Source of the DNA: Bartonella sp. MM73XJBT.G
Lineage (GTDB): Bacteria; Pseudomonadota; Alphaproteobacteria; Rhizobiales; Rhizobiaceae
Length of the DNA: 64,000 nt
Direction of reading: 5' to 3'
Assembly: GCF_028618435.1 (NCBI RefSeq)
Contig: NZ_JAQISW010000002.1
Span: 1 to 64,000 of the forward strand
In this document: piece by piece, positions 47,015-57,877 of the stretch
How the letters are laid out: every line of letters begins with the position of its first letter
Position numbering within the stretch: position 1 is the first letter of the stretch
Translations under genes and position numbers: made by a program
The notes under the pieces: model-generated
What the model was told of the DNA's origin: nothing
What the model saw: only the letters and a program-made list of their open reading frames with translations
Databases searched by the model: none

Positions 47015-47784
47015 CAGCTGAGGACGTTCGTTTTTTTGAATATGATGGTTTGCGCTTTGCTTATCGAGAAGAAGGGCAAGGTGCACCTATTTTGTTGATT
47101 CATGGTTTTGGATCTTCTGCTCGGGTGAATTGGTATACAACGGGTTGGTTTCGTATTCTCACTGAAGCGGGATATCGTGTTATTGCTCTTGATAATCGAG
47201 GGCATGGAGATTCAGTTAAAAGTTATGATCCTAGCTTTTATACACCTCAAGCTATGGCTGGCGATGCGGTCAAACTCTTACAGCATTTAGAATTATCTAA
47301 AGCCCATGTTATGGGGTATTCTATGGGAGCTCGTATTAGTGCTTTTATGGCTCTTTTATATCCAACATATGTGAACAGCGTTATTTTTGGTGGTTTAGGT
47401 ATTGGTATGGTAACGGGTGCAGGAAATTGGGAACCTGTTGCTGAGGCTCTTTTAGCGGAAGATCCCTCTACCATTACCAATACGCGTGGTTTAATGTTCC
47501 GTAAATTTGCTGATCAAACGAAAAGTGATAGACGTGCTCTGGCTGCTTGTATTATCACATCAAAACAGGAGTTAACGGCGTCTGAAATTTATAAAATTGA
47601 ACAACCCGCACTTGTTGCCGTTGGTTCATTAGATGAGATTGGCGGTGCTGCAGAGCCATTAGCAGCTTTGTTGCCTTGTGGTGAAGCTTTATCAATTCCT
47701 GATCGAGATCATATGCTTGCTGTAGGTGATAAAGTTTATAAAAAAGGTGTTATCAATTTTCTTTCTCGTTATCCTATAAAATAA
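47011..47784 (+). CDS. Alpha/beta hydrolase
   Basis: 257 residues. Oxyanion motif LLIHGFGSSARVNW, nucleophile elbow VMGYSMGARIS (Ser about 108), acid in VGSLDEIGG, His in PDRDHMLAVGD. Substrate unknown. It starts in an ATGA overlap with the DUF192 gene, so the two are co-expressed. Confidence 0.9.
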   Translation: MTAEDVRFFEYDGLRFAYREEGQGAPILLIHGFGSSARVNWYTTGWFRILTEAGYRVIALDNRGHGDSVKSYDPSFYTPQAMAGDAVKLLQHLELSKAHVMGYSMGARISAFMALLYPTYVNSVIFGGLGIGMVTGAGNWEPVAEALLAEDPSTITNTRGLMFRKFADQTKSDRRALAACIITSKQELTASEIYKIEQPALVAVGSLDEIGGAAEPLAALLPCGEALSIPDRDHMLAVGDKVYKKGVINFLSRYPIK

Positions 47785-48364
47785 AAATTTTGATAGGTCT
47801 TAGCATTTACAAAAATACCCAATATTTTCGTGTATAAACTCAAAAGCTTGTTTAAAAACTTCTCCATTTTGACATAAGTTTTTTTCACTTATTTTGTATA
47901 TTTTTTAAAATATGTAATTCTTTTAAAGCTAGATAACTATATTTAAAATTTGTTGAACAGAATTGTTTTTGAGTGACGTAATAATATTTTTTGCTAAAAA
48001 ATCTAAGTTCAAATAAAAATTATTATTATTTTATTTTTTATAAAAGGGACAAAATTATAAATCGTTGATTAATTTTTCTTCTAAATATGTATTCATAAAT
48101 ACAGATGCTAAAACTGGAGATAAAGTAAAATTATTTAAAATATACAGTTTTCTGCCATTTTTTTATCTATACGAGTATATTTAATAATGATAGACTCCTT
48201 TTATAAAAGTTCTTTATGAATATATAAAGAAAAAGTTGTAAATATATGTAATATTAAGCCAATATTCAGATTAAGCTTTTTAACTGGCTTTACAGAATCA
48301 GATAAGTGTCTTATTCGCGCGACATGCGGTTATTTAAATTGTTTCAAAAAAACAGGAGAGCATA
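47785..48364. other. Very AT-rich spacer
   Basis: About 580 bp without a credible frame, RNA or repeat. Confidence 0.5.
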
Positions 48365-48577
48365 GTGAATGCTGATGAAATAAAAAAACTTGATAATTAT
48401 TTAAAAAATACATTCCAAAACTCAGCATTGCAAGTCAGAGCACGGCCTAAAAAGGATGATTCTTGTGAGGTCTATATGGGGGATGAGTTTTTAGGCGTTA
48501 TCTATCGAGATGAAGATGAAGATGAGCTATCCTATAATTTTTCAATGGCTATATTAGATATTGATTTAGAAACTTGA
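48365..48577 (+). CDS. DUF3126-family small protein
   Basis: 70 residues from a GTG at 48365, with AGGAGA 7 bases upstream. The sequence EIKKLDNYLKNTFQN...VRARPKKDDSCEVYMGDEFLGVIYRDEDEDELSYNFSMAILD matches this small alphaproteobacterial family of unknown role. It converges on radC. Confidence 0.85.
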   Translation: MNADEIKKLDNYLKNTFQNSALQVRARPKKDDSCEVYMGDEFLGVIYRDEDEDELSYNFSMAILDIDLET

Positions 48578-48621
48578 TTGGCTATTCATCCTTGAATGAA
48601 GTCTTTTTTCCCCATAAAGGT

Positions 48622-49416
48622 TTATATGAGTTTTAATGCTTTAAAGCTTGTATGGTTGTGGCGTGCAATAATAAGGTGATCATGAACCGTAATACCTAAT
48701 GCATTTGCCGCGTCTTTTAATCTGTATGTCATTGTTATATCTGCATCAGAAGGGGTAGAATCACCAGAAGGATGATTGTGGACTAAGATAAGTCCTGATG
48801 CGGATAACTCTAAAGCTCGAAAAATAACTTCACGAGGATAAACAGGGGTATGATCAATGGTTCCAGTTTGTTGGACTTCATCAGCAAGTAAGCCGTTTTT
48901 CTTATCGAGAAATAAAATACGAAATTGTTCACGTGTTTCGTGAGCCATAACAGCTTTACAATATGCTAGTACTTTATCCCATGATGAAAAAATATCGCGT
49001 TTAAACAACTCTGAACGAGCAAGACGTCCAGCAACATCTGAAATAATTTTTAAATCAATTGCCGTTGCGGGACCACATCCTTGAACCTCTTGAAGTCGAT
49101 GAATATCAGCTCCTAATACATCAGCTAATGAACCAAAATGTGCTATCAAATTTTTAGCTATAGGCTTTGTGTTTGCCCGAGGTATTGTGCGAAAAAGCAA
49201 TAATTCAAGATATTCATAATCTTCAAGAGCATTTCCTTTTGACTTTAAATAACGTTTTCGAAGACGCTCACGATGTCCTTGATAATGTTTATCAAGCTGT
49301 GTGTTTCTCTTAAGTTCTTTACTTTTTCTTTCTGATACTGGGGTGGGTGGAGAATTTGATGTTAATGCAAAGTGAGTACTTTGAATATTTTCCTTTTGAT
49401 TTATTTTTTTAACCAT
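48622..49416 (-). CDS. radC: RadC/DUF2466 JAB-domain protein
   Basis: 264 residues. N-terminal HhH-like part ([46 protein letters not shown]), C-terminal JAMM domain with [20 protein letters not shown], the metal-binding His-x-His and Asp. Despite its name, a repair role is not established. It is 17 bp downstream of map in the same operon. Confidence 0.93.
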   Translation of the reverse strand: MVKKINQKENIQSTHFALTSNSPPTPVSERKSKELKRNTQLDKHYQGHRERLRKRYLKSKGNALEDYEYLELLLFRTIPRANTKPIAKNLIAHFGSLADVLGADIHRLQEVQGCGPATAIDLKIISDVAGRLARSELFKRDIFSSWDKVLAYCKAVMAHETREQFRILFLDKKNGLLADEVQQTGTIDHTPVYPREVIFRALELSASGLILVHNHPSGDSTPSDADITMTYRLKDAANALGITVHDHLIIARHNHTSFKALKLI

Positions 49417-49433
49417 AACATCTCTACAGTGGA

Positions 49434-50264
49434 TTAGATCTGCGAATTTGGAATATAAAAGATATTTTTAGGCGATTGTGTAAATATTTCATACCCTTCA
49501 TTTGTGACACCAATTGTATGCTCATATTGTGCTGTCAAAGAGCGATCACGAGTAACAGCAGTCCAACCGTCAGATAAAATTTTAACTTGTGGCTTACCAA
49601 GATTAATCATAGGCTCAATTGTAAAGATCATCCCTTGTTTTAATTCGATTCCTTCTCCAGGATTTCCATAATGAAGAATATTGGGGGTATCATGAAACAG
49701 TTGACCGATACCATGTCCGCAAAAATCTCTCACAATTGAGCACCGTTCAGATTCTGCATACTGTTGAATGGCAGCACCAATATCCCCTGTCGTTGCTCCA
49801 GGTTTAACGACAGCAATGCCCCTCATAAGACTTTCATAGGTTATTTGTAAAAGGCGTTCTGCAGCACGTCTAATTTTTCCAACAGGATACATCCGGCTTG
49901 AATCACCATGCCAACCATCAAGAATAAAGGTCACATCAACATTCACAATATCGCCTTCTTGCAAGGGTCTTTTATTAGGAATACCATGACAGACAACGTG
50001 ATTGATAGATGTGCAGCATGAATGATTGTATCCATGATAATTTAGGTCAGCAGGAAGAGCTCCTTTTTGGGCACCAAAAGTAAATACAAAATCATCAATT
50101 TCTTGCGTAGTGACACCAGGTTTAATAAGATCCGTAAGTGCATCAAGACATTCTGCAGCAATACGACCAACTTCACGCATTTTAGCGAAAGCATAGTCAT
50201 CGAAAATGCGAATTTTCCCGTTAAATTTTAAAGGGGCTTTATTATATTCAATATATTCAATCAT
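49434..50264 (-). CDS. map: Methionine aminopeptidase, type I
   Basis: 276 residues. Metal ligands are visible: Asp in [19 protein letters not shown], His in [16 protein letters not shown], Glu in [11 protein letters not shown] and the final Glu in [10 protein letters not shown]. It removes the initiator Met. It overlaps sfsA by 8 bp. Confidence 0.96.
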   Translation of the reverse strand: MIEYIEYNKAPLKFNGKIRIFDDYAFAKMREVGRIAAECLDALTDLIKPGVTTQEIDDFVFTFGAQKGALPADLNYHGYNHSCCTSINHVVCHGIPNKRPLQEGDIVNVDVTFILDGWHGDSSRMYPVGKIRRAAERLLQITYESLMRGIAVVKPGATTGDIGAAIQQYAESERCSIVRDFCGHGIGQLFHDTPNILHYGNPGEGIELKQGMIFTIEPMINLGKPQVKILSDGWTAVTRDRSLTAQYEHTIGVTNEGYEIFTQSPKNIFYIPNSQI

Positions 50265-50973
50265 TGTTTTTTCTGTTTTCTATTTTTACTCTCTCAATCG
50301 GAAAAATACCTTCTACACTTAACTGACATTTTACAGCATAACATTCTACCCCCGATTTTAATGCTAAATCAAATTTACGTCCATAGAGTGGATCAAGGTC
50401 ATGACAGATGGTAAAAGCTGCACAATCTTCTCGTTGAATAACATAAAGCATAGCAGCTCGTTTTCCTTGTTGTACGACCTGTATGAGCTCATCAAGGTGA
50501 CGGGCTCCTCGTTTTGTTACGCTGTCTGGAAATTCTGCTAATCCTTTTTGACGAATAAAATGGACATTTTTGACTTCTAGGTAACAATCAGGAAGAATGT
50601 CATCCCGTAAAAGAAAATCAATGCGCGATTGTGTTCCATAGCGTTGCTCTTTTAAAATTGTTTTATATCCACTTAATTCAGGTATCAATCCGTTTTGAAT
50701 TGCTTCTAATGCAAGTTTATTAGGTAAAGCGGTATTAATACCAACTAAAGTATTATCAGATTCGACAATTTCTAATTGATAGGCATATTTTCTCTTGGTA
50801 TTTTTATGATATGAAAGCCAAATATTGGCGTTGGAAGCTGTCAATCCAAGCATTGATCCTGTGTTTGGTACCGACACAGTGAAGATGTGTTGGTCATCCT
50901 GTTTAACATCTGCAAGGAAACGTTTATAACGACGGATAAGCTTTGCAGGAAAAAGTTTGGGAATAAAGTACAT
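50257..50973 (-). CDS. sfsA: SfsA family protein
   Basis: 238 residues. Family marks: RYKRFLADVKQ, HIFTVSVPNTGSMLGL, SRIDFLLRDDILPDCYLEVKNVHF, ELIQVVQQGKRAAMLYVIQREDC. First gene of sfsA-map-radC. SfsA was described as a sugar fermentation regulator with nuclease-like fold; its role here is unknown. Confidence 0.93.
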   Translation of the reverse strand: MYFIPKLFPAKLIRRYKRFLADVKQDDQHIFTVSVPNTGSMLGLTASNANIWLSYHKNTKRKYAYQLEIVESDNTLVGINTALPNKLALEAIQNGLIPELSGYKTILKEQRYGTQSRIDFLLRDDILPDCYLEVKNVHFIRQKGLAEFPDSVTKRGARHLDELIQVVQQGKRAAMLYVIQREDCAAFTICHDLDPLYGRKFDLALKSGVECYAVKCQLSVEGIFPIERVKIENRKNND

Positions 50974-51272
50974 ATTTCTTTTTTAGGATTTATAATTTCA
51001 TAATTCAACTGAGATTATGATTTGTAAGAGCTATTCCCATTTAAAAAATAAAATTGATGTAAAAAACGCCATGATATCTTATATAAATTGTTATAAACTT
51101 CATCGTTCACTTTAATGGCTTTTAAAATTTTTATGAGAGAAATCTATACTCTTTGAATGGAAGGATAACATTGCCTATAATTTATTATTAAGCAACATTA
51201 GAGTACTGTGAAGAAAGTTACGTTAAAAAAATAGTGGAGAGAGAAATCGTTAAATGAAACTAGGTAAGGTTG

Positions 51273-52103
51273 ATGGCTGGAACGAATAAGAATCGTGAAA
51301 ATTTAACAAATGGACCCATTATTATTTTAGTTGAACCGCAGCTTCCAGAAAATATTGGCATGGTCGCAAGGGCAATGGCAAATTTTGGGCTTTCTAAGCT
51401 TCGGCTCGTCAAACCTCGAGAAACATTTCCAAATGAAAAAGCTAGAGCTGCAGCAAGTAAAGCTGATCATGTCATTAACAACACCGTGATTTTTGACACA
51501 TTGCGTGATTCAATTGCAGATTTACATTATGTTTTTGCGACAACAGCCCGTGAAAGATGCGGATTTAAAACTGTAAAAAGTGCTGTCGAAGCAGCAAATG
51601 TACTCCGTCAGCGTGAGAATATCGGACATAAAACAGGTATTGTCTTTGGAAGAGAGAGATGGGGACTAGAAAATAATGAAATTAGCCTTGTGGATGAAAT
51701 CATCACTTTTCCAGTTAATCCTGCTTTTGCGTCACTTAATATTGCACAAGCGGTTCTTTTGATGTCTTATGAATGGATGAAAGCAGGTCTAGAACATGTG
51801 AGCGATACGGCATTTCATGCAGTAAAGATGGAGCCTGCAAATAAAGCAGCCTTTCATGGTTTTTTATCTCAATTGGAAGAGGCTTTGGATATCCGTGGGT
51901 ATTTTAGGCCCCGAGAACGAAAAGAGGTTATGCTTACAAATTTACGCTCTGTTTTTACGCGTGCTAACTTTAGTGAATCTGAGGTTCGCTTATTGCGAGG
52001 CGTTATATCTTCATTGGATCATTTTTCTCCACAATATCCACGGGGGAGTAGAGCCCCTAACGAGCGTGATCGTCAAAAAATTAAAAACAAGTGTGAAAAC
52101 TAA
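51273..52103 (+). CDS. trmJ: TrmJ-type SPOUT RNA methyltransferase
   Basis: 276 residues from the ATG at 51273 (a TTG at 51270 precedes it). It would 2'-O-methylate tRNA position 32. SPOUT knot: IIILVEPQLPENIGMVARAMANFGLSKLRLV, GIVFGRERWGLENNEI, ASLNIAQAVLLMSYEW; C-terminal dimerisation extension with RPRERKEVMLTNLRSVF. It overlaps murI by 1 bp. Confidence 0.92.
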   Translation: MAGTNKNRENLTNGPIIILVEPQLPENIGMVARAMANFGLSKLRLVKPRETFPNEKARAAASKADHVINNTVIFDTLRDSIADLHYVFATTARERCGFKTVKSAVEAANVLRQRENIGHKTGIVFGRERWGLENNEISLVDEIITFPVNPAFASLNIAQAVLLMSYEWMKAGLEHVSDTAFHAVKMEPANKAAFHGFLSQLEEALDIRGYFRPRERKEVMLTNLRSVFTRANFSESEVRLLRGVISSLDHFSPQYPRGSRAPNERDRQKIKNKCEN

Positions 52104-52930
52104 TGGATGTACGACCTGTTCTTTTTTTTGATAGTGGTATTGGTGGTTTAACAGTGTTGAGGGAAGCGCGCATTTTTATTCCTGAAATACAATTTATTTA
52201 TGTAGCTGATGACGCAGGGTTTCCTTATGGTAATTGGGAAGAAAATGTTCTTAAAGAACGCATTTTAAAGATTTTTACAAATCTTTTAGCACGCTATAAT
52301 CCCGCCTTATGTGTAATTGCTTGCAACACTGTTTCTACATTGATGATGGCAGATCTACGACAGAATTTCCCTCATGTTCTTTTTGTGGGAACGGTTCCTG
52401 CAATTAAATCAGCTGCTGAGCAAACGAAATCTGGTTTTATTTCCGTATTAGCGACTCCTGGAACTGTTAAACGTGCCTATACAAATGAATTAATTAACTC
52501 TTTTGCTGGACAGTGTCATGTTAAGCTTGTAGGAAGTGAAAAGCTTGCTGGATTTGCTGAAGATTATTTACGGGGAAAATCTATCAATTTAGAAGTGTTA
52601 AGAAAAGAAATCTTGCCATGTTTTGTGGAAAAAAATGGCAAATATACTGATGTTATTGTTTTAGCCTGCACGCATTATCCTTTTTTGATTAACTTCTTTC
52701 GTGAACAAGCTCTATGGTCTGTTGACTGGATTGATCCAGCAAAAGCGATCGCCAAACATATCAGGTCATTATTGCCCTTGTCGAAAAAAATACATCAGAC
52801 CCCCGTAAAGAAATATCAAGATTTTGCATTGCTGACATCGAAAAATATCACTTCTTCAACGGAGAATTTGTTAAAAGGATTTGGCTTAAAACTGATGAAA
52901 AGAGTTGACTTTGGGATACGGGATCAATAA
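52103..52930 (+). CDS. murI: Glutamate racemase
   Basis: 275 residues. Makes D-glutamate for peptidoglycan. FFDSGIGGLTVLREA at the N-terminus, DDAGFPYGNW, first catalytic Cys in VIACNTVSTLMM, second in VLACTHYPFLI. The ATG overlaps the trmJ stop by one base. Confidence 0.95.
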   Translation: MDVRPVLFFDSGIGGLTVLREARIFIPEIQFIYVADDAGFPYGNWEENVLKERILKIFTNLLARYNPALCVIACNTVSTLMMADLRQNFPHVLFVGTVPAIKSAAEQTKSGFISVLATPGTVKRAYTNELINSFAGQCHVKLVGSEKLAGFAEDYLRGKSINLEVLRKEILPCFVEKNGKYTDVIVLACTHYPFLINFFREQALWSVDWIDPAKAIAKHIRSLLPLSKKIHQTPVKKYQDFALLTSKNITSSTENLLKGFGLKLMKRVDFGIRDQ

Positions 52931-52968
52931 AGATACTCCAGCTTTTTCTTTCAAGAAAATAGCTGTCA

Positions 52969-52999
52969 TTGACGTGTCCCGTGGATAGCTTTGCATAAT
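52969..52999 (+). promoter_or_regulatory. Possible rpsD promoter
   Basis: TTGACG at 52969-52974 followed by TGCATAAT-like bases at 52992-52999 (17-19 bp spacing). It leaves a leader of about 95 bp before rpsD. Confidence 0.35.
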
Positions 53000-53101
53000 T
53001 GGTATGTTAAGCTATTCTGTCAGTCTTTTATGTTTAAAGGCAGAGGAGGGCGCGTTTCCTTGGGATCTTCAGATCTCGTGTTTTATTTTAAAGGAAATGC
53101 G

Positions 53102-53719
53102 ATGAGTAAACGCGAAACAACAAAATATAAAATTGATCGACGTATGGGAGAAAATATTTGGGGTCGTCCAAAATCTCCTGTCAATCGTCGTGATTATGGT
53201 CCAGGTCAGCATGGGCAGCGCCGTAAAGGAAAACTTTCTGACTATGGGGTGCAATTGCGCGCTAAACAGAAGTTGAAGGGGTTTTATGGCGATATTTCAG
53301 AAAAGCAATTTCATAAAACTTATGTGGAAGCTGCTCGTCGTCGAGGTGATACAGGTGAAAATCTTATCGGTCTTTTAGAATCGCGTTTGGATGCTGTTGT
53401 CTATCGTGCAAAATTTGTGCCTACGATTTTTGCTTCTCGCCAATTTATTAATCATGGTCATGTGAATGTAAATGGGCGACGTACAAATATTCAATCGTAT
53501 CGTTGTAAGCCAGGTGATGTTATTGAGGTTCGGGAAAAATCAAAACAACTTTTGTTGGTTTTAGAATCAGTACAGTTAGCGGAACGTGATGTTCCCGATT
53601 ATATTGAAGCAGATCATAAACATATGAAAGCGACCTTTACACGTATTCCTGCCTTTGCAGATGTTCCTTATGCTGTGCAAATGGAACCTAATTTGGTCGT
53701 TGAATTTTATTCTCGATAA
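53102..53719 (+). CDS. rpsD: 30S ribosomal protein S4
   Basis: 205 residues from the ATG at 53102, after AAAGGAAA; the open frame extends to 52991, but the S4 start [20 protein letters not shown] fixes the site. S4 RNA-binding domain [34 protein letters not shown]. Primary 16S rRNA binder. It stands apart from the alpha operon, as is normal in Rhizobiales. Confidence 0.97.
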   Translation: MSKRETTKYKIDRRMGENIWGRPKSPVNRRDYGPGQHGQRRKGKLSDYGVQLRAKQKLKGFYGDISEKQFHKTYVEAARRRGDTGENLIGLLESRLDAVVYRAKFVPTIFASRQFINHGHVNVNGRRTNIQSYRCKPGDVIEVREKSKQLLLVLESVQLAERDVPDYIEADHKHMKATFTRIPAFADVPYAVQMEPNLVVEFYSR

Positions 53720-53980
53720 TTTTTTATGAGAAAAGTTGTTTCTCTTCTATTATTATAATTTCAAACTGTTGTGTTGTTTTTATAATCTTTGAAGTTAGAA
53801 AATATTTTCAAATGGTTCTATATTAAGTTTATTACACTATTCTAGTGTTATAAGCTTATATAGTTCCATTTCTTTTTTTCGTATCTGTTTTTATAAAGTT
53901 AAAAAACTTAAATGTAAGCTTGCTTTATATTTATTTCTATCTTTGCAATATGAGCTATTACTTGTGCAGGATATGGTCTT

Positions 53981-54853
53981 ATGAATGATGTTTCCGTTGA
54001 ATATCAGGCAATAGAAGAAAACGAAGAGGATGATCTTTTGGCAAGCAAAGCAGATGATTGTCATCCAATATTTCGGCGCGCTCCTTCAAGTGTGGAATTT
54101 AATAAATTGCGCAAACGACTTTTGCGTCATATGCGACAAGCTTTGGATGATTTTTCTATGCTTTCTACTGGAAAAAAATGGCTTGTTGCTTTATCGGGCG
54201 GAAAAGACTCTTATGGCTTATTAGCACTTCTTTTAGATTTAAAGTGGCGTGGTCTTTTACCTGTTGAAATTCTTGCTTGTAATCTTGATCAGGGGCAACC
54301 AGGTTTCCCTAAACATATTCTTCCAGACTTTTTCACTTCTTATAAAATTCCCTATCGTATTGAATATCAAGATACTTATTCCATTGTTACAGATAAATTG
54401 GTAGAAACACAGACATATTGTTCACTTTGTTCTCGATTGCGACGTGGTAACCTCTATCGCATTGCACGTGAGGAGGGCTGTTCGGCATTAGTTTTAGGGC
54501 ATCACCGTGATGATGTTTTGGAAACGTTTTTTATGAATTTGTTTCATGGTGGTCGATTAGCCGCTATGCCTGGAAAACTTAAAAATGATGAAGGTGATCT
54601 TTTTGTGTTACGTCCTCTTGTCTATGTCGCTGAGGAAGATATGGAAAAATTTGCTCAAGCAATGCAATTTCCAATTATTCCTTGTAATCTTTGCGGTAGT
54701 CAAGATGGTTTACAACGTAATGCAATGAAAGAAATGCTGAAAAATATAGAAAGACAAATGCCAGGACGTAAAGATACAATGATTCGCGCTTTAACGAATG
54801 TACGCCCAAGTCACTTACTTGATAAGAAGTTCTTTGATTTTAAAATGTATTAA
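53981..54853 (+). CDS. ttcA: tRNA 2-thiocytidine biosynthesis protein TtcA
   Basis: 290 residues. PP-loop ATPase that thiolates C32 of some tRNAs. PP-loop [14 protein letters not shown], iron-sulfur Cys pairs in [12 protein letters not shown] and IPCNLCGSQ, and [20 protein letters not shown]. Full length and intact. Confidence 0.95.
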   Translation: MNDVSVEYQAIEENEEDDLLASKADDCHPIFRRAPSSVEFNKLRKRLLRHMRQALDDFSMLSTGKKWLVALSGGKDSYGLLALLLDLKWRGLLPVEILACNLDQGQPGFPKHILPDFFTSYKIPYRIEYQDTYSIVTDKLVETQTYCSLCSRLRRGNLYRIAREEGCSALVLGHHRDDVLETFFMNLFHGGRLAAMPGKLKNDEGDLFVLRPLVYVAEEDMEKFAQAMQFPIIPCNLCGSQDGLQRNAMKEMLKNIERQMPGRKDTMIRALTNVRPSHLLDKKFFDFKMY

Positions 54854-55387
54854 TAAAAATGAGATCTAAAAAATAAGTTTAATCAGTTTAAGATAAGGTA
54901 CTTATTTATAATGATAATTTATTGCTTTGCAATTTAACAATCGTAGGAGTTTTATTTTAAATTTTCTTATTTTATCCATAAAAAAACATCCACCCACATA
55001 TCACAAGTGAAGCTATTGTACTTATAAACACAATTTAAAAAGCTTTCTTTAAATAACCAATAACTATCATAATATTGAAAATGGGAACATGATATAAATT
55101 ATTGGTTTTCTCTTTTTTAATGTAAAAATGAGAGAATTTTGTAGATTTTATCTTATCCTGTTGTGCCGTAAATCACCATTATTTAGAACAGTAAACCAAA
55201 ATTGTTTTAAGAACTTGATAAAAATAAGTATTTTTAGAATGTACAGTGATCCTTCAGGGAAGGGATTGCTTATAAATTCTCGTGAAGTGAGTCACACAAG
55301 TAACCCAACCCTATTGTAAACTGGTGCTTTTTTATAAACTAACTCTGATGGAAAACTTCGTCATTGGGATGAAAATAAGTTCAATTT
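54854..55387. other. AT-rich spacer between convergent ttcA and rimO
   Basis: About 530 bp. A frame at 55128 is open for 63 codons but has no ribosome site and unnatural composition. Nothing else seen. Confidence 0.45.
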
Positions 55388-56701
55388 TTAAACGGCTATA
55401 CCATAAAGGTCATAGGCATCAGATTGTTCAATTTTAACGGTGACAAATTCACCGACACGCAAGGGGCGTCGTGATGATATGTGGACAATACCATCTATTT
55501 CTGGAGCATCGTATTGACTACGTCCTTTGGCAACTTTTCCTTGACTTTCATCGATAAGGACTTGGAGTCTTTTTCCAATTTTTTTCTTTAAAAGATGTGT
55601 AGAAATTTGTTGTTGTTTTGCCATAAAGCGATGCCAGCGGTTTTCTTTTATGTCTTCAGGAATATTTTCTAATCCCAAATCATTTGCAACGGCTCCTTTT
55701 ACTTCTTCATATTTAAAGCATCCAGCGCGTTCAATTTTCGCTTCTTCTAACCATTCTAGAAGCATATTAAAATCCTCATTTGTTTCGCCTGGAAATCCAA
55801 CAATAAATGTTGACCGTAAGGTGAGATCTGGACATATTTTTCGCCACTTTTCAATTCTACGGTTTGTTTTTTCCATAAGAGCAGGACGCTTCATATGACG
55901 CAAAACAGTCGGTGATGCATGCTGAAAAGGTATATCCAGATAAGGGAGAATTTTTTTTGCCGCCATAAGTTCGATAATCTCATCCACATGGGGATAAGGA
56001 TAAACGTAATGCATACGCACCCAAATGCCCATATTACCTAGTTCGCGACAAAGGTCAAAGAATTTTGTTTTGATTGTTCGACCTTTCCAAGAATTTTCGA
56101 GATATTTAAGGTCAATACCATAAGCACTCGTATCTTGTGAAATAACCAAGAGCTCTTTTACACCTGCTTGTACAAGTTTTTCAGCTTCTCGAAGAACATC
56201 ACTGATGGGACGTGAAGTGAGATCACCACGCAGTGTAGGGATGATACAAAAACTACAGCTGTTAGAACATCCTTCAGAAATCTTTAAATAGGCATAATGG
56301 CGTGGTGTTAAACGAATACCTTGGGGAGGAACTAAATCAAGAAAAGGATCATGAACAGGGGGAATTGCTGTATGAACAGCTTGTATAACACTTTCATAAG
56401 CTTGTGGTCCTGTAATGGCCAATACATTAGGGTATTCTTGGCAAATAACCTCAGGATCAGCACCAAGACACCCTGTTACAATCACTTTTCCATTTTTTTT
56501 GAGAGCTTCATCAATATTGGCTAATGATTCTTTTCTGGCAGAGTCAAGAAAACCACAGGTATTCACAATAACGACATCAGCTCCTTGATGTTGACGCGAA
56601 ATTTCATACCCTTCAGAACGGAGACTTGTAATAATTCGCTCAGAATCTACAAGTGCTTTTGGGCATCCAAGAGAGACAAAACTAATACGAGGTGCTATCA
56701 T
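55388..56701 (-). CDS. rimO: Ribosomal protein S12 methylthiotransferase RimO
   Basis: 437 residues. Radical-SAM enzyme that methylthiolates an Asp of S12. N-terminal MTTase domain [15 protein letters not shown] and [14 protein letters not shown], radical SAM CxxxCxxC in [26 protein letters not shown], and a C-terminal TRAM domain ([25 protein letters not shown]). Intact. Confidence 0.96.
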   Translation of the reverse strand: MIAPRISFVSLGCPKALVDSERIITSLRSEGYEISRQHQGADVVIVNTCGFLDSARKESLANIDEALKKNGKVIVTGCLGADPEVICQEYPNVLAITGPQAYESVIQAVHTAIPPVHDPFLDLVPPQGIRLTPRHYAYLKISEGCSNSCSFCIIPTLRGDLTSRPISDVLREAEKLVQAGVKELLVISQDTSAYGIDLKYLENSWKGRTIKTKFFDLCRELGNMGIWVRMHYVYPYPHVDEIIELMAAKKILPYLDIPFQHASPTVLRHMKRPALMEKTNRRIEKWRKICPDLTLRSTFIVGFPGETNEDFNMLLEWLEEAKIERAGCFKYEEVKGAVANDLGLENIPEDIKENRWHRFMAKQQQISTHLLKKKIGKRLQVLIDESQGKVAKGRSQYDAPEIDGIVHISSRRPLRVGEFVTVKIEQSDAYDLYGIAV

Positions 56702-57163
56702 GATGATCCTATAATTACTGTGAACGATTGCGTTTCGCTTTTATTGACTTTAAAAGTAAGAAATGTTCTTTATTTTTATAGATAACAATCTGTTATAAAT
56801 TTATTTTATTTTTTTCTAGATTATTTTGTGTGTGCTTACAAATTTATTTTATTACACTGTCAAATGCTGTTTTGAGGGCGATGATATTAAGACAGACTCC
56901 TTCAAAGCATTCAAGATCTTTTAGAGTATTTGGTGAATATTTTAAAGCTTACTTGTCGAGCCTTGTATTAAGTGAACAACATATGAGAGAAAAAGAGAAC
57001 CAAAACTTACTCGATAAGGTTTTAAATTTGTTTATAAACCGAATTGGTTGAATCCTTTGGTTGTAGGAAGAAAGTCAACTGCGTGTGGCACAATATCAAA
57101 AAATACTCAGCAGTTTTTTACTACATTTTATTGCGATATTTATCGCGTATATAGGTGTATTTT
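56702..57163. other. Spacer between rimO and lexA
   Basis: About 460 bp. A 73-codon frame opens at a GTG (56830) but has no ribosome site; I do not count it as a gene. Confidence 0.4.
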
Positions 57164-57877
57164 TTAATATTTGCGAATAAGTCCGGTAAGTTTACCTTGT
57201 ATTTCTACACGTTCGGATTTGTATGTACGTACTTCGTAGTGAGGATTGGCGGCTTCTAATGCAACAGAGGTCCCTTTGCGTCGATAACGTTTTAATGTTG
57301 CCTCTTTTTTATCAATAAATGCGATAATAATTTCACCTGATATTGCTGTATTTTGACGTTTCACAATAATCGTATCTTTATCAAGGATACCAGCCTCCAC
57401 CATAGAATTATCTTTAACTTCTAATGCATAGTGCTCACCTGTATTAACCATATCGTGTGGAAGAGAAAGTGTGCTTGTTTGTTGCAGTATAGCAGAGGCG
57501 GGTACACTCGCAGAAATACGTCCCATAATGGGAATTGTGGTATTTTTTTTTTCTTCTTCCTCAAAATTTTCAAGATTAGCTAAGTTTGTTGATATTTTTC
57601 TTTTATTTTTTTCTATCATACTGGGAGAAATCTTACGTGCTAAAGAAAGGCTAAATGTTATTTTCTCAGGGAGTCGAATCACCTCTATTGCACGAGCACG
57701 ATTGGGTAAACGACGTATAAAACCTCGCTGTTCTAAGGCTACAATGAGCTTATGAATGCCAGACTTTGAAGAAAGTTCTAAAGCATTTTTCATTTCTTCA
57801 AAAGAAGGGGGAACACCTGTTTCTTTTACATGATTGTGAATAAACAAGAGGAGCTCATATTGTTTACATGTCAGCAT
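57164..57877 (-). CDS. lexA: LexA repressor, SOS response
   Basis: 237 residues, the longer alphaproteobacterial type. Winged HTH (GVPPSFEEMKNALELSSKSGIHKLIVALEQRGFIRRLPNRARAIEV), linker, then S24 peptidase with catalytic Ser in VKDNSMVEAGI and Lys in EATLKRY. The scissile site, normally AAG in GRIAAGVP, reads GRISASVP, so Ala-Gly is Ala-Ser. No GAAC-N7-GAAC or GTTC-N7-GTTC box is visible in the 80 bp upstream. Confidence 0.94.
   Translation of the reverse strand: MLTCKQYELLLFIHNHVKETGVPPSFEEMKNALELSSKSGIHKLIVALEQRGFIRRLPNRARAIEVIRLPEKITFSLSLARKISPSMIEKNKRKISTNLANLENFEEEEKKNTTIPIMGRISASVPASAILQQTSTLSLPHDMVNTGEHYALEVKDNSMVEAGILDKDTIIVKRQNTAISGEIIIAFIDKKEATLKRYRRKGTSVALEAANPHYEVRTYKSERVEIQGKLTGLIRKY

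Noticed and set aside
56830-57051. 73-codon plus-strand frame between rimO and lexA
   Set aside because: GTG start, no ribosome site, no recognisable motif.
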